Assembly (NCBI GenBank): GCA_937922785.1
Contig: CALAJQ010000023.1
Location: 186,001 to 250,000, forward strand
Source: an uncultured Acidimicrobiales bacterium
GTDB lineage: Bacteria > Actinomycetota > Acidimicrobiia > Acidimicrobiales > SZUA-35
DNA length: 64,000 nt
Direction: 5' to 3'
In this document: in pieces, positions 16,537-25,445 of the stretch
How positions within the stretch are numbered: position 1 is the stretch's first letter
Layout: the number at the start of each line of letters is the position of its first letter
Translations under genes and position numbers: made by a program
The notes under the pieces: model-generated
What the model saw: the letters and a program-made list of their open reading frames with translations, nothing else
Database searches by the model: none
Told to the model about the DNA's origin: nothing

Positions 16537-16998
16537 TCAAAGTTCGATATTCACCGTTAGTAGGCGAGCTTTCAGCCCAAAGGACTCAAAGAAGTTTTTT
16601 GTGTGCCGGTCGCCAGGCAGAGCGTGGGAATCGACTCGTTTACATCCCAAGGCTTTCAGTTCGGCCAAGATCATGTTCATCATGGCTTCGCCAATTCCAG
16701 ACTTGCGGATCTCAGGGTCAACGGCGAGGTGGTGAATCGTGCCTATCAACTCACCATCACTCAAAGTGCTGGTGTCAGCCACGGCGTATCCGAAGACCAC
16801 GTCGTCATAGGTTCCTGCCACCACAACCGAGTTAGCCGAAGTGAGCGCTTCGCTGGCTAACTCGCGTGCTGGTGTTGAGACTTCGTTCCTAGTGAACACT
16901 GACGCACCGCGTGAGCCATCAATGTCCCCAAGGCATAGCTCGGCGATCATCTCTATTGCGTCGAGGTCTGAAGTCGTTGCCTGTCTGGCTGCTTCCAC
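16537..16998 (-). CDS. GNAT-family N-acetyltransferase
   Basis: 153-residue GNAT protein. The acetyl-CoA-binding motif A is clear (LAVDPEIRKSGIGEAMMNMIL) with the preceding beta-4 (ELIGTIHHLAV), and a C-terminal FFESFGLKARLLT resembles the usual GF-x-beta end. The target amine is unknown. It ends 1 bp from the convergent stop of the RG-rich gene and starts 5 bp after the stop of the next upstream gene (17004), so it is likely last in the minus-strand run 18012-16537. Confidence 0.88.
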   Translation of the reverse strand: MEAARQATTSDLDAIEMIAELCLGDIDGSRGASVFTRNEVSTPARELASEALTSANSVVVAGTYDDVVFGYAVADTSTLSDGELIGTIHHLAVDPEIRKSGIGEAMMNMILAELKALGCKRVDSHALPGDRHTKNFFESFGLKARLLTVNIEL

Positions 16999-17003
16999 CG
17001 CTA

Positions 17004-17552
17004 CTAGTCCCCTAGTTGGTCGAGCTTGGCTAGCACGGTTTTGCGAGCTCGGTTCTGAGTCTCATGGGCCCGCACTCGTGCTCTTTGGGCCGGGGTGATG
17101 TCAGACAAGAGGCTGACAATTTCGCGAGCAGTCAAAGAGTCATAGTTCGCTATTGGAAGCTTCGAAGCAGACTTTGCTGGTTTCGCAGTTGCGGTTGCTT
17201 CGATGGCAGCAGGTCCACTAGAGGGTTGGTCACCGGCTGCGTCGCTGCTGTGAGTCTCTGGTTGGGAATTTGCGAGCAAGTCGCCCAGCTCGGTGATCAG
17301 TTTCGCAATGGCGCCGCCAGCGCCAGCAAGGCTCTCAGCGGCGAAAGCGGCAGGATCGGCCTGCCCCTTTCGTAGCGCAAACTCGCCCATCACTTTGGCG
17401 ATCTGCACCTGACTCTTGCCCTTCTTTATTAGTTGCGGAAGGACGTCGGGATACTCATACAGCAGCCCTATGGGCGCATATATGAACATATCCAGCAGCT
17501 GGTTTACTCCAGGCGAATTCTCGTCGCCGCCAGCCTTGGATGTTTTTGCCAT
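17004..17552 (-). CDS. Actinobacterial protein of unknown function with C-terminal helical module
   Basis: Not recognised by name. Of 182 residues, the N-terminal part is helical with a hydrophobic stretch (LLDMFIYAPIGLLYEYPDVL). The middle is a Ser/Ala/Thr-rich linker. The C-terminal ~45 residues (YDSLTAREIVSLLSDITPAQ, then RVRAHETQNRARKTVL) resemble a short helix-turn-helix-like module that I recall at the ends of many actinobacterial proteins of the form YDxLTxxEI...L...VRxYExxNRxRKT. It may bind lipid or partner proteins through the N-terminal part (speculative). It lies 10 bp after the acidic protein gene. Confidence 0.7.
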   Translation of the reverse strand: MAKTSKAGGDENSPGVNQLLDMFIYAPIGLLYEYPDVLPQLIKKGKSQVQIAKVMGEFALRKGQADPAAFAAESLAGAGGAIAKLITELGDLLANSQPETHSSDAAGDQPSSGPAAIEATATAKPAKSASKLPIANYDSLTAREIVSLLSDITPAQRARVRAHETQNRARKTVLAKLDQLGD

Positions 17553-17562
17553 AACTACAACT

Positions 17563-18012
17563 TTAGGCGATGGGCGCGCATTCCTCGTAACCGTCTCCCA
17601 TTGGGCACTTCGGCGCAGGACGGCCTACGAGCATGAAACAGGATCCGCAGACAAACTCGGTGGCTCGCTTTGCGGGAACGCTGTTTGGGTCCGAGGGAAC
17701 AGGGGGCTCATCCTCATCATCGTCGTCATCATCAGATGAGGCCAAACGATCCTTAAGGATTGCATCGAGGTCAGCTTCGACGTCCTCTTCTTCCTCATCG
17801 TCATCGTCGTCGCCTGCGACTTTGCGGGCCGCTGGTTTGGCGTCCTCGTCCTCGTCATCATCGTCGTCGTCTGGGTCGACGTCGTCGTCTACGACGACGG
17901 CAAACTCATCATCGATGTCGCCATCGAGATCTGGATCCTCGTCAAGCTCAACGTCGTCGCCGTCGAGTTCTTCGTCTTCGATTTCTTCTACTAGATCTTC
18001 TTCGTCACTCAC
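17563..18012 (-). CDS. Highly acidic DUF4193-like protein with C-terminal Cys motif
   Basis: 149 residues; about 110 of them form runs of Asp and Glu. The end carries EFVCGSCFMLVGRPAPKCP, four Cys in a zinc-ribbon-like arrangement. The pairing of LDAILKDRL with FVCxSCFxLV recalls the actinobacterial DUF4193 family, whose function is not known to me. The Asp runs leave the complementary strand with a poly-Ser frame at 17633-18064, which is a shadow. Start ATG at 18012 is the first in frame. Confidence 0.78.
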   Translation of the reverse strand: MSDEEDLVEEIEDEELDGDDVELDEDPDLDGDIDDEFAVVVDDDVDPDDDDDDEDEDAKPAARKVAGDDDDDEEEEDVEADLDAILKDRLASSDDDDDDEDEPPVPSDPNSVPAKRATEFVCGSCFMLVGRPAPKCPMGDGYEECAPIA

Positions 18013-18134
18013 GTTTACTGGCTCGCTCTTACTCTGGTGCCGGCGCAGGGTTGCACAGGCATAAAGATGACACCGAGGCGGACTCTACACACTCCGAGCT
18101 CCGTTGCGCAGCACCCTAGTAACAAAGTCGATAC

Positions 18135-19076
18135 TTAAGACCGTTTGAAGTATTTGAGCTGGGCGTTCACGTTGTCCACATAGAGCACTGTCTCGTCATA
18201 CATCTTGCCTTGAGTGGTGGCTCCTGGACCCTGGTAATAGCCAGCAATAGCGAGGTCTTGACTGCCCAGGTAGTTCTCCAGCCACTTGAGATATCGGACC
18301 ATCATTCGAATGTTGTCATCAGGAACTGTTCGGTCCAGTTCCGGAATACCAATCACGTCATTTGCCAGCCATTCGCCTGTAGCAGGCATTATTTGACCAA
18401 CGCCGTAGGCGCCAGCTGAAGAAGTGAGATTTGTCTGCCAGCCGCTTTCCTGCCAAGCAACGGTCATTGCCAGCTGGGGGGATACTTCATAGTGGGCCGC
18501 CCACCGCTCAAATGACCCAATAAGCTCCAGCCGTTCTGGGTTGGCTAGCAATCGCTTAGGCAGATTTGGATAATTGGCCGCTCCTCCCGGAGTTTTTAGG
18601 ACTTGTCCCACTCGCAACACATAAGGTGCGGCCAAACCGTTTAGTTCAGCCATTTCCTTAACGCTGCTCTTGTACTTTGACGCAATCGCTCCCAGGGTGT
18701 CGCCTGATACAACCGTGTATGAGCCTCCCGAGGCTGGAGCCGGAGCCGGCGCAGCAACAGGAGTCTTTTCACCGCTGTCATCACCCTCATGAGGTATTGA
18801 GAGCGTCTGACCAACCCTTATGCGGTTAGGGTCCGATATGCCGTTCTCTGCCATCAGAGCCTTCGTAGAGACACCGTGGTCCCGAGCGATTTCAGACAGC
18901 GTGTCACCACTCTTTATTGTGTAGCTGCCGTGAGCGCTTGCCGGAGCCGCCAGTCCACCCAGGACCAAGGCAACGCTGGCGATGAGGACTGCCAGTGACC
19001 GCGCAGACCTGGAACGTGCAAAAGTTGAACGTCTCGCTAGATACTTCTTGCCAATTGAATTGTTTCGCCGATTCAT
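18135..19076 (-). CDS. Secreted LysM-LysM lytic transglycosylase
   Basis: 313 residues. Very basic N-terminus followed by a signal peptide (RSLAVLIASVALVLGGLA, cleavage after ASA near residue 48). Two LysM peptidoglycan-binding domains follow: YTIKSGDTLSEIARDHGV (~51-95) and YTVVSGDTLGAIASKYKS (~120-165). The C-terminus is an SLT transglycosylase domain with the catalytic Glu in VAWQESGWQTNL and the AYGVGQIMPAT and IAGYYQGPG signatures. It should cleave glycan strands of peptidoglycan to 1,6-anhydromuropeptides, for growth or remodelling. The upstream gene ends at 19130. Confidence 0.93.
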   Translation of the reverse strand: MNRRNNSIGKKYLARRSTFARSRSARSLAVLIASVALVLGGLAAPASAHGSYTIKSGDTLSEIARDHGVSTKALMAENGISDPNRIRVGQTLSIPHEGDDSGEKTPVAAPAPAPASGGSYTVVSGDTLGAIASKYKSSVKEMAELNGLAAPYVLRVGQVLKTPGGAANYPNLPKRLLANPERLELIGSFERWAAHYEVSPQLAMTVAWQESGWQTNLTSSAGAYGVGQIMPATGEWLANDVIGIPELDRTVPDDNIRMMVRYLKWLENYLGSQDLAIAGYYQGPGATTQGKMYDETVLYVDNVNAQLKYFKRS

Positions 19077-19129
19077 AACGACCCATCGGCGTTACAAACC
19101 CAAACCTAAGCCATTCGAATCAGGCCGTA

Positions 19130-20809
19130 TTACTCACTCTCGGTGCGCTTCGCCTCCGCTCGGCGTTCTGCTTCGAGGCGTTCAAGATCAGTTTCTGACG
19201 AGTGATTTACATAAGTCATCATTGCCGCTATCGCCTTATGGCCAGCAACATCAGCAATCCTGTTGTGCATTTCCTGAGCCACAACTCGGTATGCCGGGTG
19301 GCCTTGAGGTGTACTGCGCAATTCGAGCATGTGCATTGCCGAACGGGCGTTGAGATTCATGTTGAATCGGACCCTGTATGCAAGTGAGACAGCGTAGGAG
19401 GCTTGGCTTGGGAAGTCCGCGGCAAGAGCATCATAAAGCGATGCTGAGCGCTCCATGGCTTCATCAAACTCCGGACCAATACCGGCACTATCAACGAGCT
19501 CGGGTCTTGTGTAGCCATGAAGCGAGCTGAGTGTCTGCCAATCCACGGTGAGCATCCGGTGCCGTTGCAAGTCCCTAAAGGCGCCGTAGTCGGCAAGTAC
19601 ATCGAAGCGATAGAACGGACGCTCAAGCGCTCGCCCGGGGCGATGACGCCGGTTCGAGCGGTTACCGGTATAGGCCTTAACGACACTCATCCGTTCGTCG
19701 TCAGTCATTGCCTCCACTTGACGCTCGATGCTGGCCTCGGACTCGTGTGAGTGTGGATAGAGCATTGAGGCAATCATCTTTACCTCAGCGTCGGGGTCAA
19801 AGTCGATTAGGTCAACTGTTGCGTCCTTGCTGGGCTCTGACGGTGTGATCAAAGTGTTGGCCAGCTCGTCCATCTCGCTGCGGATGTCAGCCATGTAACG
19901 GCTTGTAACTTCGCCTCGGTCAGGCAGGTCCACTCGTCTAACGAACGACGGGATGACCTTTCGCAATTCAGCCAACATTAGATCGGCGTAGTGTTGAGCC
20001 TCAGGGAGCGGATGGGATCGCATCCGCAGCAATAGTTGCTCATAGGCCTGACCGGAGCCATACATCCCGACGTTGCTTTGGGCAGCAGCCGGCAGAATTC
20101 CCCGGACTGCATCGAGAGACTTTGCCTTAACAGCAGTCCGATAGATGAAGTCCGAATCGCCAGCAGCCTTGGGGGTGATCTGCTTGACGTGTTCGGAGAC
20201 TATCGGAGCCAGCTCGGCATAGGTATCGAAGAGTCGATCCATATCTCCGACATAACGCGTCCCCAGCTCAGATCCCAGGATGTTCGGGTCCCTGTAGTAC
20301 CGGTAGCGGCCACCGTAACGTGCGTCGTAGGCGATGTAGCGAGTCGACTGTTCCAGATAGGACGCAAGCCTTCCCCATTCCAGAATCTTGGTCAGAAGGT
20401 TCGACGCCTGCTCACAAGCCAGGTGCACTCCCCCGAGCTGAGCGACCGAATCGTCTCCGTATTCGAAGAAGACCTTGTCATAAAGTTCTTCGGCCCGATC
20501 CAGCCCGATGGTGGCATCGATGTTCACATCGCCAGACACGTCTAGCTCCACCACAAACTCATCAAGGAACAGGCGGCGAAGGCTTTTTGGTGACCGTGAG
20601 TAGCGGGCGAACAATGCGCCCTTAACAACTTCCGGTAAGTTGACTAACGCAAAAACTGGCTTATCAAGATTCGTGAAGTACCGACGAAGAACGTCGGCCT
20701 CTTCATCGGAAAAATCCTCTACTACATATGCTCCCACAGCGATTGAGGCTATTCTCGATTGCACCTCAGAGGGCGGACGCAGGCAAATAAAGTCACTTAG
20801 CGGCCACAA
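19130..20809 (-). CDS. thyX: Tandem-domain ThyX-like (FAD-dependent thymidylate synthase) protein
   Basis: 559 residues, about twice a normal ThyX subunit, with two ThyX-like domains. Canonical ThyX carries RHRxxSxNExSxRY. Domain 1 has WGRLASYLEQSTRY (bases ~20333-20380), keeping the Ser/Glu/Ser/Arg/Tyr half. Domain 2 has QRHRMLTVDWQTLSS (near 19553), keeping RHR but losing the rest. ThyX reductively methylates dUMP with methylenetetrahydrofolate and FADH2. In classical enzymes the site is built from several subunits, so one composite site per fused chain is plausible (inference). The frame's first start is TTG at 20809; GTG at 20737 (then GAYVVEDFSDEEADVLRRYF) fits the domain start better. 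No good RBS at either. It follows the DAGK-like gene by 11 bp. Confidence 0.82.
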   Translation of the reverse strand: MWPLSDFICLRPPSEVQSRIASIAVGAYVVEDFSDEEADVLRRYFTNLDKPVFALVNLPEVVKGALFARYSRSPKSLRRLFLDEFVVELDVSGDVNIDATIGLDRAEELYDKVFFEYGDDSVAQLGGVHLACEQASNLLTKILEWGRLASYLEQSTRYIAYDARYGGRYRYYRDPNILGSELGTRYVGDMDRLFDTYAELAPIVSEHVKQITPKAAGDSDFIYRTAVKAKSLDAVRGILPAAAQSNVGMYGSGQAYEQLLLRMRSHPLPEAQHYADLMLAELRKVIPSFVRRVDLPDRGEVTSRYMADIRSEMDELANTLITPSEPSKDATVDLIDFDPDAEVKMIASMLYPHSHESEASIERQVEAMTDDERMSVVKAYTGNRSNRRHRPGRALERPFYRFDVLADYGAFRDLQRHRMLTVDWQTLSSLHGYTRPELVDSAGIGPEFDEAMERSASLYDALAADFPSQASYAVSLAYRVRFNMNLNARSAMHMLELRSTPQGHPAYRVVAQEMHNRIADVAGHKAIAAMMTYVNHSSETDLERLEAERRAEAKRTESE

Positions 20810-20820
20810 CTTTGGTTCAG

Positions 20821-21420
20821 CTAGGTAACTACCTTGAATTCGTCTGGCGCCAAGCTAAGCATTATGTGCTTGCCAGCGCCAATCGGCTGACCATCAAGGT
20901 ACAGGGGCGTCGACGCATCTAGCTCAAATTCGAAATCTTTGACACGCTTCGTGGTCAAGTTTGGGTGAGGCACGTGAGTCCCCAATCTGGCCCGCTTGCG
21001 AGCCAAGAGGCGCTGTTGCCAATTCAGCGTTCCGAACGTGATGTCCAAGAGGCCGTCGTTCGGATGAGCTCGAGGTCCGAGATAGAGGTCGCCAACCCAA
21101 GCTGCGTTCATTGCCACCAAACATTGGCCGGCCCATAAACGGTTGCGAGCTACCAGATGGGACACAAATGGAGCCGGCGCTGCTCCGTCAACCGATACAA
21201 ATCCGAGATCCATAGAGAACTCTAAACCCACCAAAGGCTCCGGAGTGCTCTCATAACCCATTGTGTTCAGGAGATCCCCAGCGGCAAGTCGCAGGACTGC
21301 TGGGGCCCCGTCAGCAGATCTAGAAGCCTTTGCCGCAGCATCGGCATCGCTCGTTGTCGGTGTGGGGGCGATATTGGGATCGGCTGGGCGTTCCCACAAC
21401 TGCCCTTTAGAAATCGTCAT
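20821..21420 (-). CDS. Stand-alone diacylglycerol-kinase C-terminal-like protein
   Basis: 199 residues. The C-terminal half (GPRAHPNDGLLDITFGTLNW, the basic RKRARLGTHVPHPNLTTKR region, then LYLDGQPIGAGKHIMLSLAP) resembles the C-terminal beta-sandwich of YegS/DgkB-type lipid kinases. The N-terminal catalytic domain with GGDGT is absent, so kinase activity is not expected. It may be a lipid- or nucleotide-binding remnant (inference). The start overlaps the helY stop by 4 nt, inside the tatB-tatC-helY run. Confidence 0.65.
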   Translation of the reverse strand: MTISKGQLWERPADPNIAPTPTTSDADAAAKASRSADGAPAVLRLAAGDLLNTMGYESTPEPLVGLEFSMDLGFVSVDGAAPAPFVSHLVARNRLWAGQCLVAMNAAWVGDLYLGPRAHPNDGLLDITFGTLNWQQRLLARKRARLGTHVPHPNLTTKRVKDFEFELDASTPLYLDGQPIGAGKHIMLSLAPDEFKVVT

Positions 21421-24041
21421 CGATCATCGGCATCAGCCGCTGGGTCTTCGGCCGGTAGCGAAACTACCGACGATGCTGCCAATAAATCTCGGAACATCAC
21501 CGACGCTGCTTGCCTCGCAGCGTCTTGGGTAGATGGCAATTCGGCCAGGGTGCCGAGCTGACGAAGGAGGTCGATCAGCTGCTTTGATGCCCGTACGAAG
21601 TCACCGGCGGTCATCTCTTCGCCATGGAGTACGTCGTCCAGATCTCCACCCATCGCCCAACCGTGTGCAATCGGGACGAACCCGGCGTCAGGTGCTTTGG
21701 TCTCGGGCAACCTGTGACGCCGTTCGTCCTTGACCAGGTTGTGGTGGAGGCGGACCATTGCCTCAAACCGTTTCCGAAGCTGATCGGACGGGAACCAGCG
21801 CCGCGGCTCAGGACCGGCACGCCGTTGCTCATAGGTCAGAACTGAAGCAAGTGCGGCCACTTCGGCACTATCTAGGCCGTCAAATAGCCCTTCTTCGAGC
21901 GCCTCAACTGCAAGCAGATCACACTCGTTGTAAAGCCTCGCCAGCCTTTGGCCGGATTGACTTAACGACCACCCATCCATGTGCCCACGCGACTCAAGTA
22001 AATCGGTGACCCGATCGAATTGGCGACCGAGGCTTTCCGCCTGTGCATTCACGGTGGACTGGGTTGCCCCGATCTCGTCCTCTATGGCTCTCAGCCGCTT
22101 TAGAGCCTTCTTGGCCTTCGGGGTTACCTCGGTTGCGTTAACAATCGAAGTGGTCGGCCCCAACTTGCGGCGGCGCTTGGCTGACAGAAGCCGGGCCTTT
22201 TTCATGAGCTCGACGACCTCGAAGGCAAAGGTCATGGAGTTTGGCAGGTACGGTTCGGGCAATTCGACGGTTGAGATGACTTCGGGCATTGCCTCAAAAT
22301 CATCGCTGGTCAATTCAAGCACGGTTACCTCAGCATCGACTGCCCTCAGCCTGACAGTCTTACCTTTGCGATATGCCACAGACAGGACCACGAGAGGTCC
22401 GCCGATGTCAGACGTTTTGGCGTCGATGACCTCGCCAGGGCGCAATTGCGAAAGCGCAAACGAAATGTCTTGCCGATCCGGTTCCACTGTGGCCTCGGTG
22501 GCCAAAGCGGCCCGCAGCTCCTCGACGGGGCCAAAGTCTGCAGCGATTCGGTTGGCTACTTGATTACGCCGCTCGACCAATCGCTCCACTTGGTGCTCTG
22601 ACCTGACGACGTCGGCATCGGCTCGGAATTGGGCGAAGCTGAGGTTTAGAAGCTGACGAGCCCGATCGGCGTCGTACCGTCGAACAAGGTTGGCGGCCAT
22701 GTTGTAGGTGGGCCGGAAGGCTGACGTCAGCCGGTACTCGGTGCTGGCCACCAAGTCGGCGACCTGACGGAAAGACACATAGGGACTCCACAGGACAACG
22801 GCATCTCCCTTCACGTCAATCCCCCGGCGACCTGCTCGCCCGGTGATCTGGGTGAACTGAGCCGGAGTCAAGAACTCATGGCCCTCGCCGGTGAACTTCG
22901 TGAGCTTCTCTATCACGACGGTTCTTGCCGGCATGTTGACGCCAAGAGCCAATGTCTCGGTGGCGAACACCACCCGGACCAGCCCCCGTTCGAAGCAGGT
23001 TTCGACGGCCTCTTTGAATGGAGGAACCATGCCTGCGTGGTGGGCTGCAATTCCTGCGGTCAATTGTTTTAGGAATCGGTCATATCCAAGGGTCTCAAGA
23101 TCTCCCTCGTCCATGTCCACAACATGGGCAGCGGCAATCCGCCGGATCTCATCCTGCTCGGCGGCTGAACACAGCACCAACCCCGAATCAGCCACGCTTC
23201 TGGCCGCCTCGTCACAGGCCTTGCGGCTGAAGATGAAATAGATCGCCGGCAAGAGGCTGCGCTGGGTCAGAGCGTTGATTACGTCTCGTCGGCCGGGGGT
23301 CCGGAACTTTACGGGCTGACGTCGACCGGCATGTTTGTTGCCTCGCCCCTTGTTCTTGTTGAGCTTGTCGAGGTCAAACCGAAAGCCGGCTTGGTTCGTC
23401 TTGCCGCCCTTCATGACCGGCAAGAAATGAGTCTTGGATCCCTTGCGGTCTGATGCCATGAACTGGTGTTCAAGCTGAACTGGGCGTTTGTTCTCAGTCA
23501 CCAAGGTCGTTGGGCCCCGGACTGTTTGAATCCAGTCAGCTAACTCATCTGCGTTTGAGACTGTTGCGCTAAGACACACCAAAGCGATGTGGCGGGGAAG
23601 ATGGATTATGACCTCCTCCCAAACCGGTCCTCGGTAGCTGTCTTGGAGGTAGTGAACCTCGTCCAAAACTACGCTGGCCAAACCTTGCAGTGCGTCGCCT
23701 GCGTACAGCATGTTCCGAAGCACTTCGGTAGTCATCACCACTACCGAAGCGCGTGGGTTGATGTTGTTGTCACCGGTCAACAAGCCCACGTTCTCAGCGC
23801 CATAGACCCCAGCCAAGTCTGCGAACTTTTGGTTGCTTAGCGCCTTGATAGGCGTGGTGTAGAAGACCCGGCTGCCGTTCTTTATGGCTCGGTGAACCGC
23901 ATAGCTGGCCACCAGTGTTTTTCCCGAGCCTGTAGGCGCTGCGACAACAACATGTTTACCTTCGTCGATCGCTTCGAACGATTCGAGCTGAAACCTATCG
24001 GGCTTGAAATCGAGACCTTCAACAAACTCGTGGTGCATCAC
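21417..24041 (-). CDS. helY: Ski2/Mtr4-like DEVH-box helicase HelY
   Basis: 874-residue superfamily II helicase of the actinobacterial HelY type, likely acting on structured RNA. N-terminal RecA domain: VVAAPTGSGKTLVASYAV, TTPIKALSNQK, VVVMTTEVLRNML, VVLDEVHYLQD (DEVH), CLSATVSN. Second domain: AIYFIFSRKACDEA, AHHAGMVPP, VFATETLALGVNMPART, ITGRAGRRGID. A winged-helix and ratchet-like C-terminal region extends to the end (DGWSLSQSGQRLARLYNECD; AMVRLHHNL). Its start overlaps the tatC stop by 4 nt, the usual actinobacterial tat-helY order. Confidence 0.95.
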   Translation of the reverse strand: MMHHEFVEGLDFKPDRFQLESFEAIDEGKHVVVAAPTGSGKTLVASYAVHRAIKNGSRVFYTTPIKALSNQKFADLAGVYGAENVGLLTGDNNINPRASVVVMTTEVLRNMLYAGDALQGLASVVLDEVHYLQDSYRGPVWEEVIIHLPRHIALVCLSATVSNADELADWIQTVRGPTTLVTENKRPVQLEHQFMASDRKGSKTHFLPVMKGGKTNQAGFRFDLDKLNKNKGRGNKHAGRRQPVKFRTPGRRDVINALTQRSLLPAIYFIFSRKACDEAARSVADSGLVLCSAAEQDEIRRIAAAHVVDMDEGDLETLGYDRFLKQLTAGIAAHHAGMVPPFKEAVETCFERGLVRVVFATETLALGVNMPARTVVIEKLTKFTGEGHEFLTPAQFTQITGRAGRRGIDVKGDAVVLWSPYVSFRQVADLVASTEYRLTSAFRPTYNMAANLVRRYDADRARQLLNLSFAQFRADADVVRSEHQVERLVERRNQVANRIAADFGPVEELRAALATEATVEPDRQDISFALSQLRPGEVIDAKTSDIGGPLVVLSVAYRKGKTVRLRAVDAEVTVLELTSDDFEAMPEVISTVELPEPYLPNSMTFAFEVVELMKKARLLSAKRRRKLGPTTSIVNATEVTPKAKKALKRLRAIEDEIGATQSTVNAQAESLGRQFDRVTDLLESRGHMDGWSLSQSGQRLARLYNECDLLAVEALEEGLFDGLDSAEVAALASVLTYEQRRAGPEPRRWFPSDQLRKRFEAMVRLHHNLVKDERRHRLPETKAPDAGFVPIAHGWAMGGDLDDVLHGEEMTAGDFVRASKQLIDLLRQLGTLAELPSTQDAARQAASVMFRDLLAASSVVSLPAEDPAADADDR

Positions 24042-24823
24042 GCATCGTCGTAGTCAGATTTGGAAAGGCGCCCGCCGATAAGAATTGCTATCTCGTAGAA
24101 GAAATACATCGGAACTGCCAGGATCATCAGAGTGAACGGGTCACCGGTAGGCGTTACGAAGGCGGCGAGGATGACCACTGCAACTATTGCGATGCGTCGA
24201 TTCTTTTTGAGGGTCTTGGTGTTCAGTATGCCGATCATCTGAAGGAACACAAGAATCAGGGGGAACTCAAATGCAAGGCCGAAGGCCAGAAGCATCTTGA
24301 TTAGGAACGACAGATATTCGTTAGGCGTGAACTGAGCGTCGAACAGCCCCTCTGGCCCAAAGCTGGTTAACACGTCGAGCGCCCTTGGAAGGAATACAAA
24401 CCCGAGGGTGATGCCGGCAAGCAACAGAATGATGCTCACAAGGACAAACGGGATGAGCATCTTCTTTTCTTTGGGGTACAGCCCCGGCATCACAAAGCGT
24501 GCGAGCTGGTAGAAGATGACGGGAATGGCCAGGATTAAGCCGCCGTATCCTGCCAAAGTAAGAACAGTGTTGAATTCGCCAAGCGGGTTTGTCACGATAA
24601 ACGAGCAGGCGTCGACTGGGCGGATGTCGCAATATGGCTCAGACAAGAACTCGAACAGCGGCTTGTTGACGATGTAGACCAAGATTGCGCCAACGATGAT
24701 GGCGGCAACACATTTGATTAGTCGGCTGCGCAACTCCCCCAGGTGTTCGACAAGAGCCATCTCTCCGTCTTCACCGGGTGCTGCCTTCTTTGCCTTGGCC
24801 TTGGATTTGCCAAACATCCTCAC
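24038..24823 (-). CDS. tatC: Sec-independent protein translocase TatC
   Basis: 261 residues with six hydrophobic segments, starting around AAIIVGAILVYIVNKPLFEF and ending in VPMYFFYEIAILIGGRL. N-terminal signature MALVEHLGELRSRLIKC and the conserved FP-LILVFLQ-GI region (FEFPLILVFLQMIGI) identify TatC, the receptor for twin-arginine signal peptides. Encoded by overlapping genes with TatB upstream (4 nt) and HelY downstream (4 nt). Confidence 0.97.
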   Translation of the reverse strand: MRMFGKSKAKAKKAAPGEDGEMALVEHLGELRSRLIKCVAAIIVGAILVYIVNKPLFEFLSEPYCDIRPVDACSFIVTNPLGEFNTVLTLAGYGGLILAIPVIFYQLARFVMPGLYPKEKKMLIPFVLVSIILLLAGITLGFVFLPRALDVLTSFGPEGLFDAQFTPNEYLSFLIKMLLAFGLAFEFPLILVFLQMIGILNTKTLKKNRRIAIVAVVILAAFVTPTGDPFTLMILAVPMYFFYEIAILIGGRLSKSDYDDA

Positions 24824-25344
24824 GACTGTGGCTCGCCTTCAGGATCGACCGGGTCGACTGGCTCGACAAGGTTTTCGGCTTGGCTTTGCTCAGGCTCTGA
24901 CACCTGTGCCGCCTCTGACGCCTCTGACGCCTCTGACGTATTGTCGGTGCGATGCGCCGGAGGCTGGGGCTTGGTGATTGGCTGGGCTGCGTCGGCGGCC
25001 GCAGCGTCTCTGGCCGCTTTTTCTTCGGCCAGTTGGCGGGTGGACTTGCCCTCGGTTTCGCTCACAGGTTTGGTTTCAGACTCGGGCACCGTTCCGTAGG
25101 CGCCGGGGCCAATTATCGGATCGGTCGTGGTGCCGGTTCCCCGTGGCTTGCCTTCAGCCCAATTGTTGGGGTCAAGCTCGTCCATTCCGGACATAAAGTC
25201 CTTCTTCAGGCCGTCAGCCATGCTGCGTAGTTGGCCAGCGCCTTTGCCGATTTTGCGCAGAACACCCGGTAATTGTTCTGGTCCGACAACTATTAGAGCG
25301 ATGAGGGCGATTACCAAAACCTCAGCCGGTCCGATGTTGAGCAT
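24820..25344 (-). CDS. tatB: Sec-independent protein translocase TatB (TatA/B family)
   Basis: 174 residues: an N-terminal membrane helix (NIGPAEVLVIALIALIVVGP), the FxxLPxxLR-type hinge (EQLPGVLRKIGKGAGQLRSM), an amphipathic helix, then a long acidic, Ala/Glu/Pro-rich tail containing SEASEASEAAQ. The long tail suits TatB more than TatA, which is shorter. Paired with tatC in the same run. The region 25345-25567 before it holds repeats and a terminator, and probably its promoter. Confidence 0.9.
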   Translation of the reverse strand: MLNIGPAEVLVIALIALIVVGPEQLPGVLRKIGKGAGQLRSMADGLKKDFMSGMDELDPNNWAEGKPRGTGTTTDPIIGPGAYGTVPESETKPVSETEGKSTRQLAEEKAARDAAAADAAQPITKPQPPAHRTDNTSEASEASEAAQVSEPEQSQAENLVEPVDPVDPEGEPQS

Positions 25345-25445
25345 TAGTTCAGGTTAGAGGTACCAGCAAAACATTGGTGATACCCGCACCAAATGTCAGC
25401 TAAACACAGAACCTGGTTCCCGGTCTTCCCGACCCGAAGCCGGGT

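Noticed and set aside
17633-18064. Ser-rich plus-strand open frame
   Set aside because: It is the antisense of the Asp/Glu runs in the acidic protein at 17563-18012; GAC/GAT codons read TCG/TCA on the other strand.
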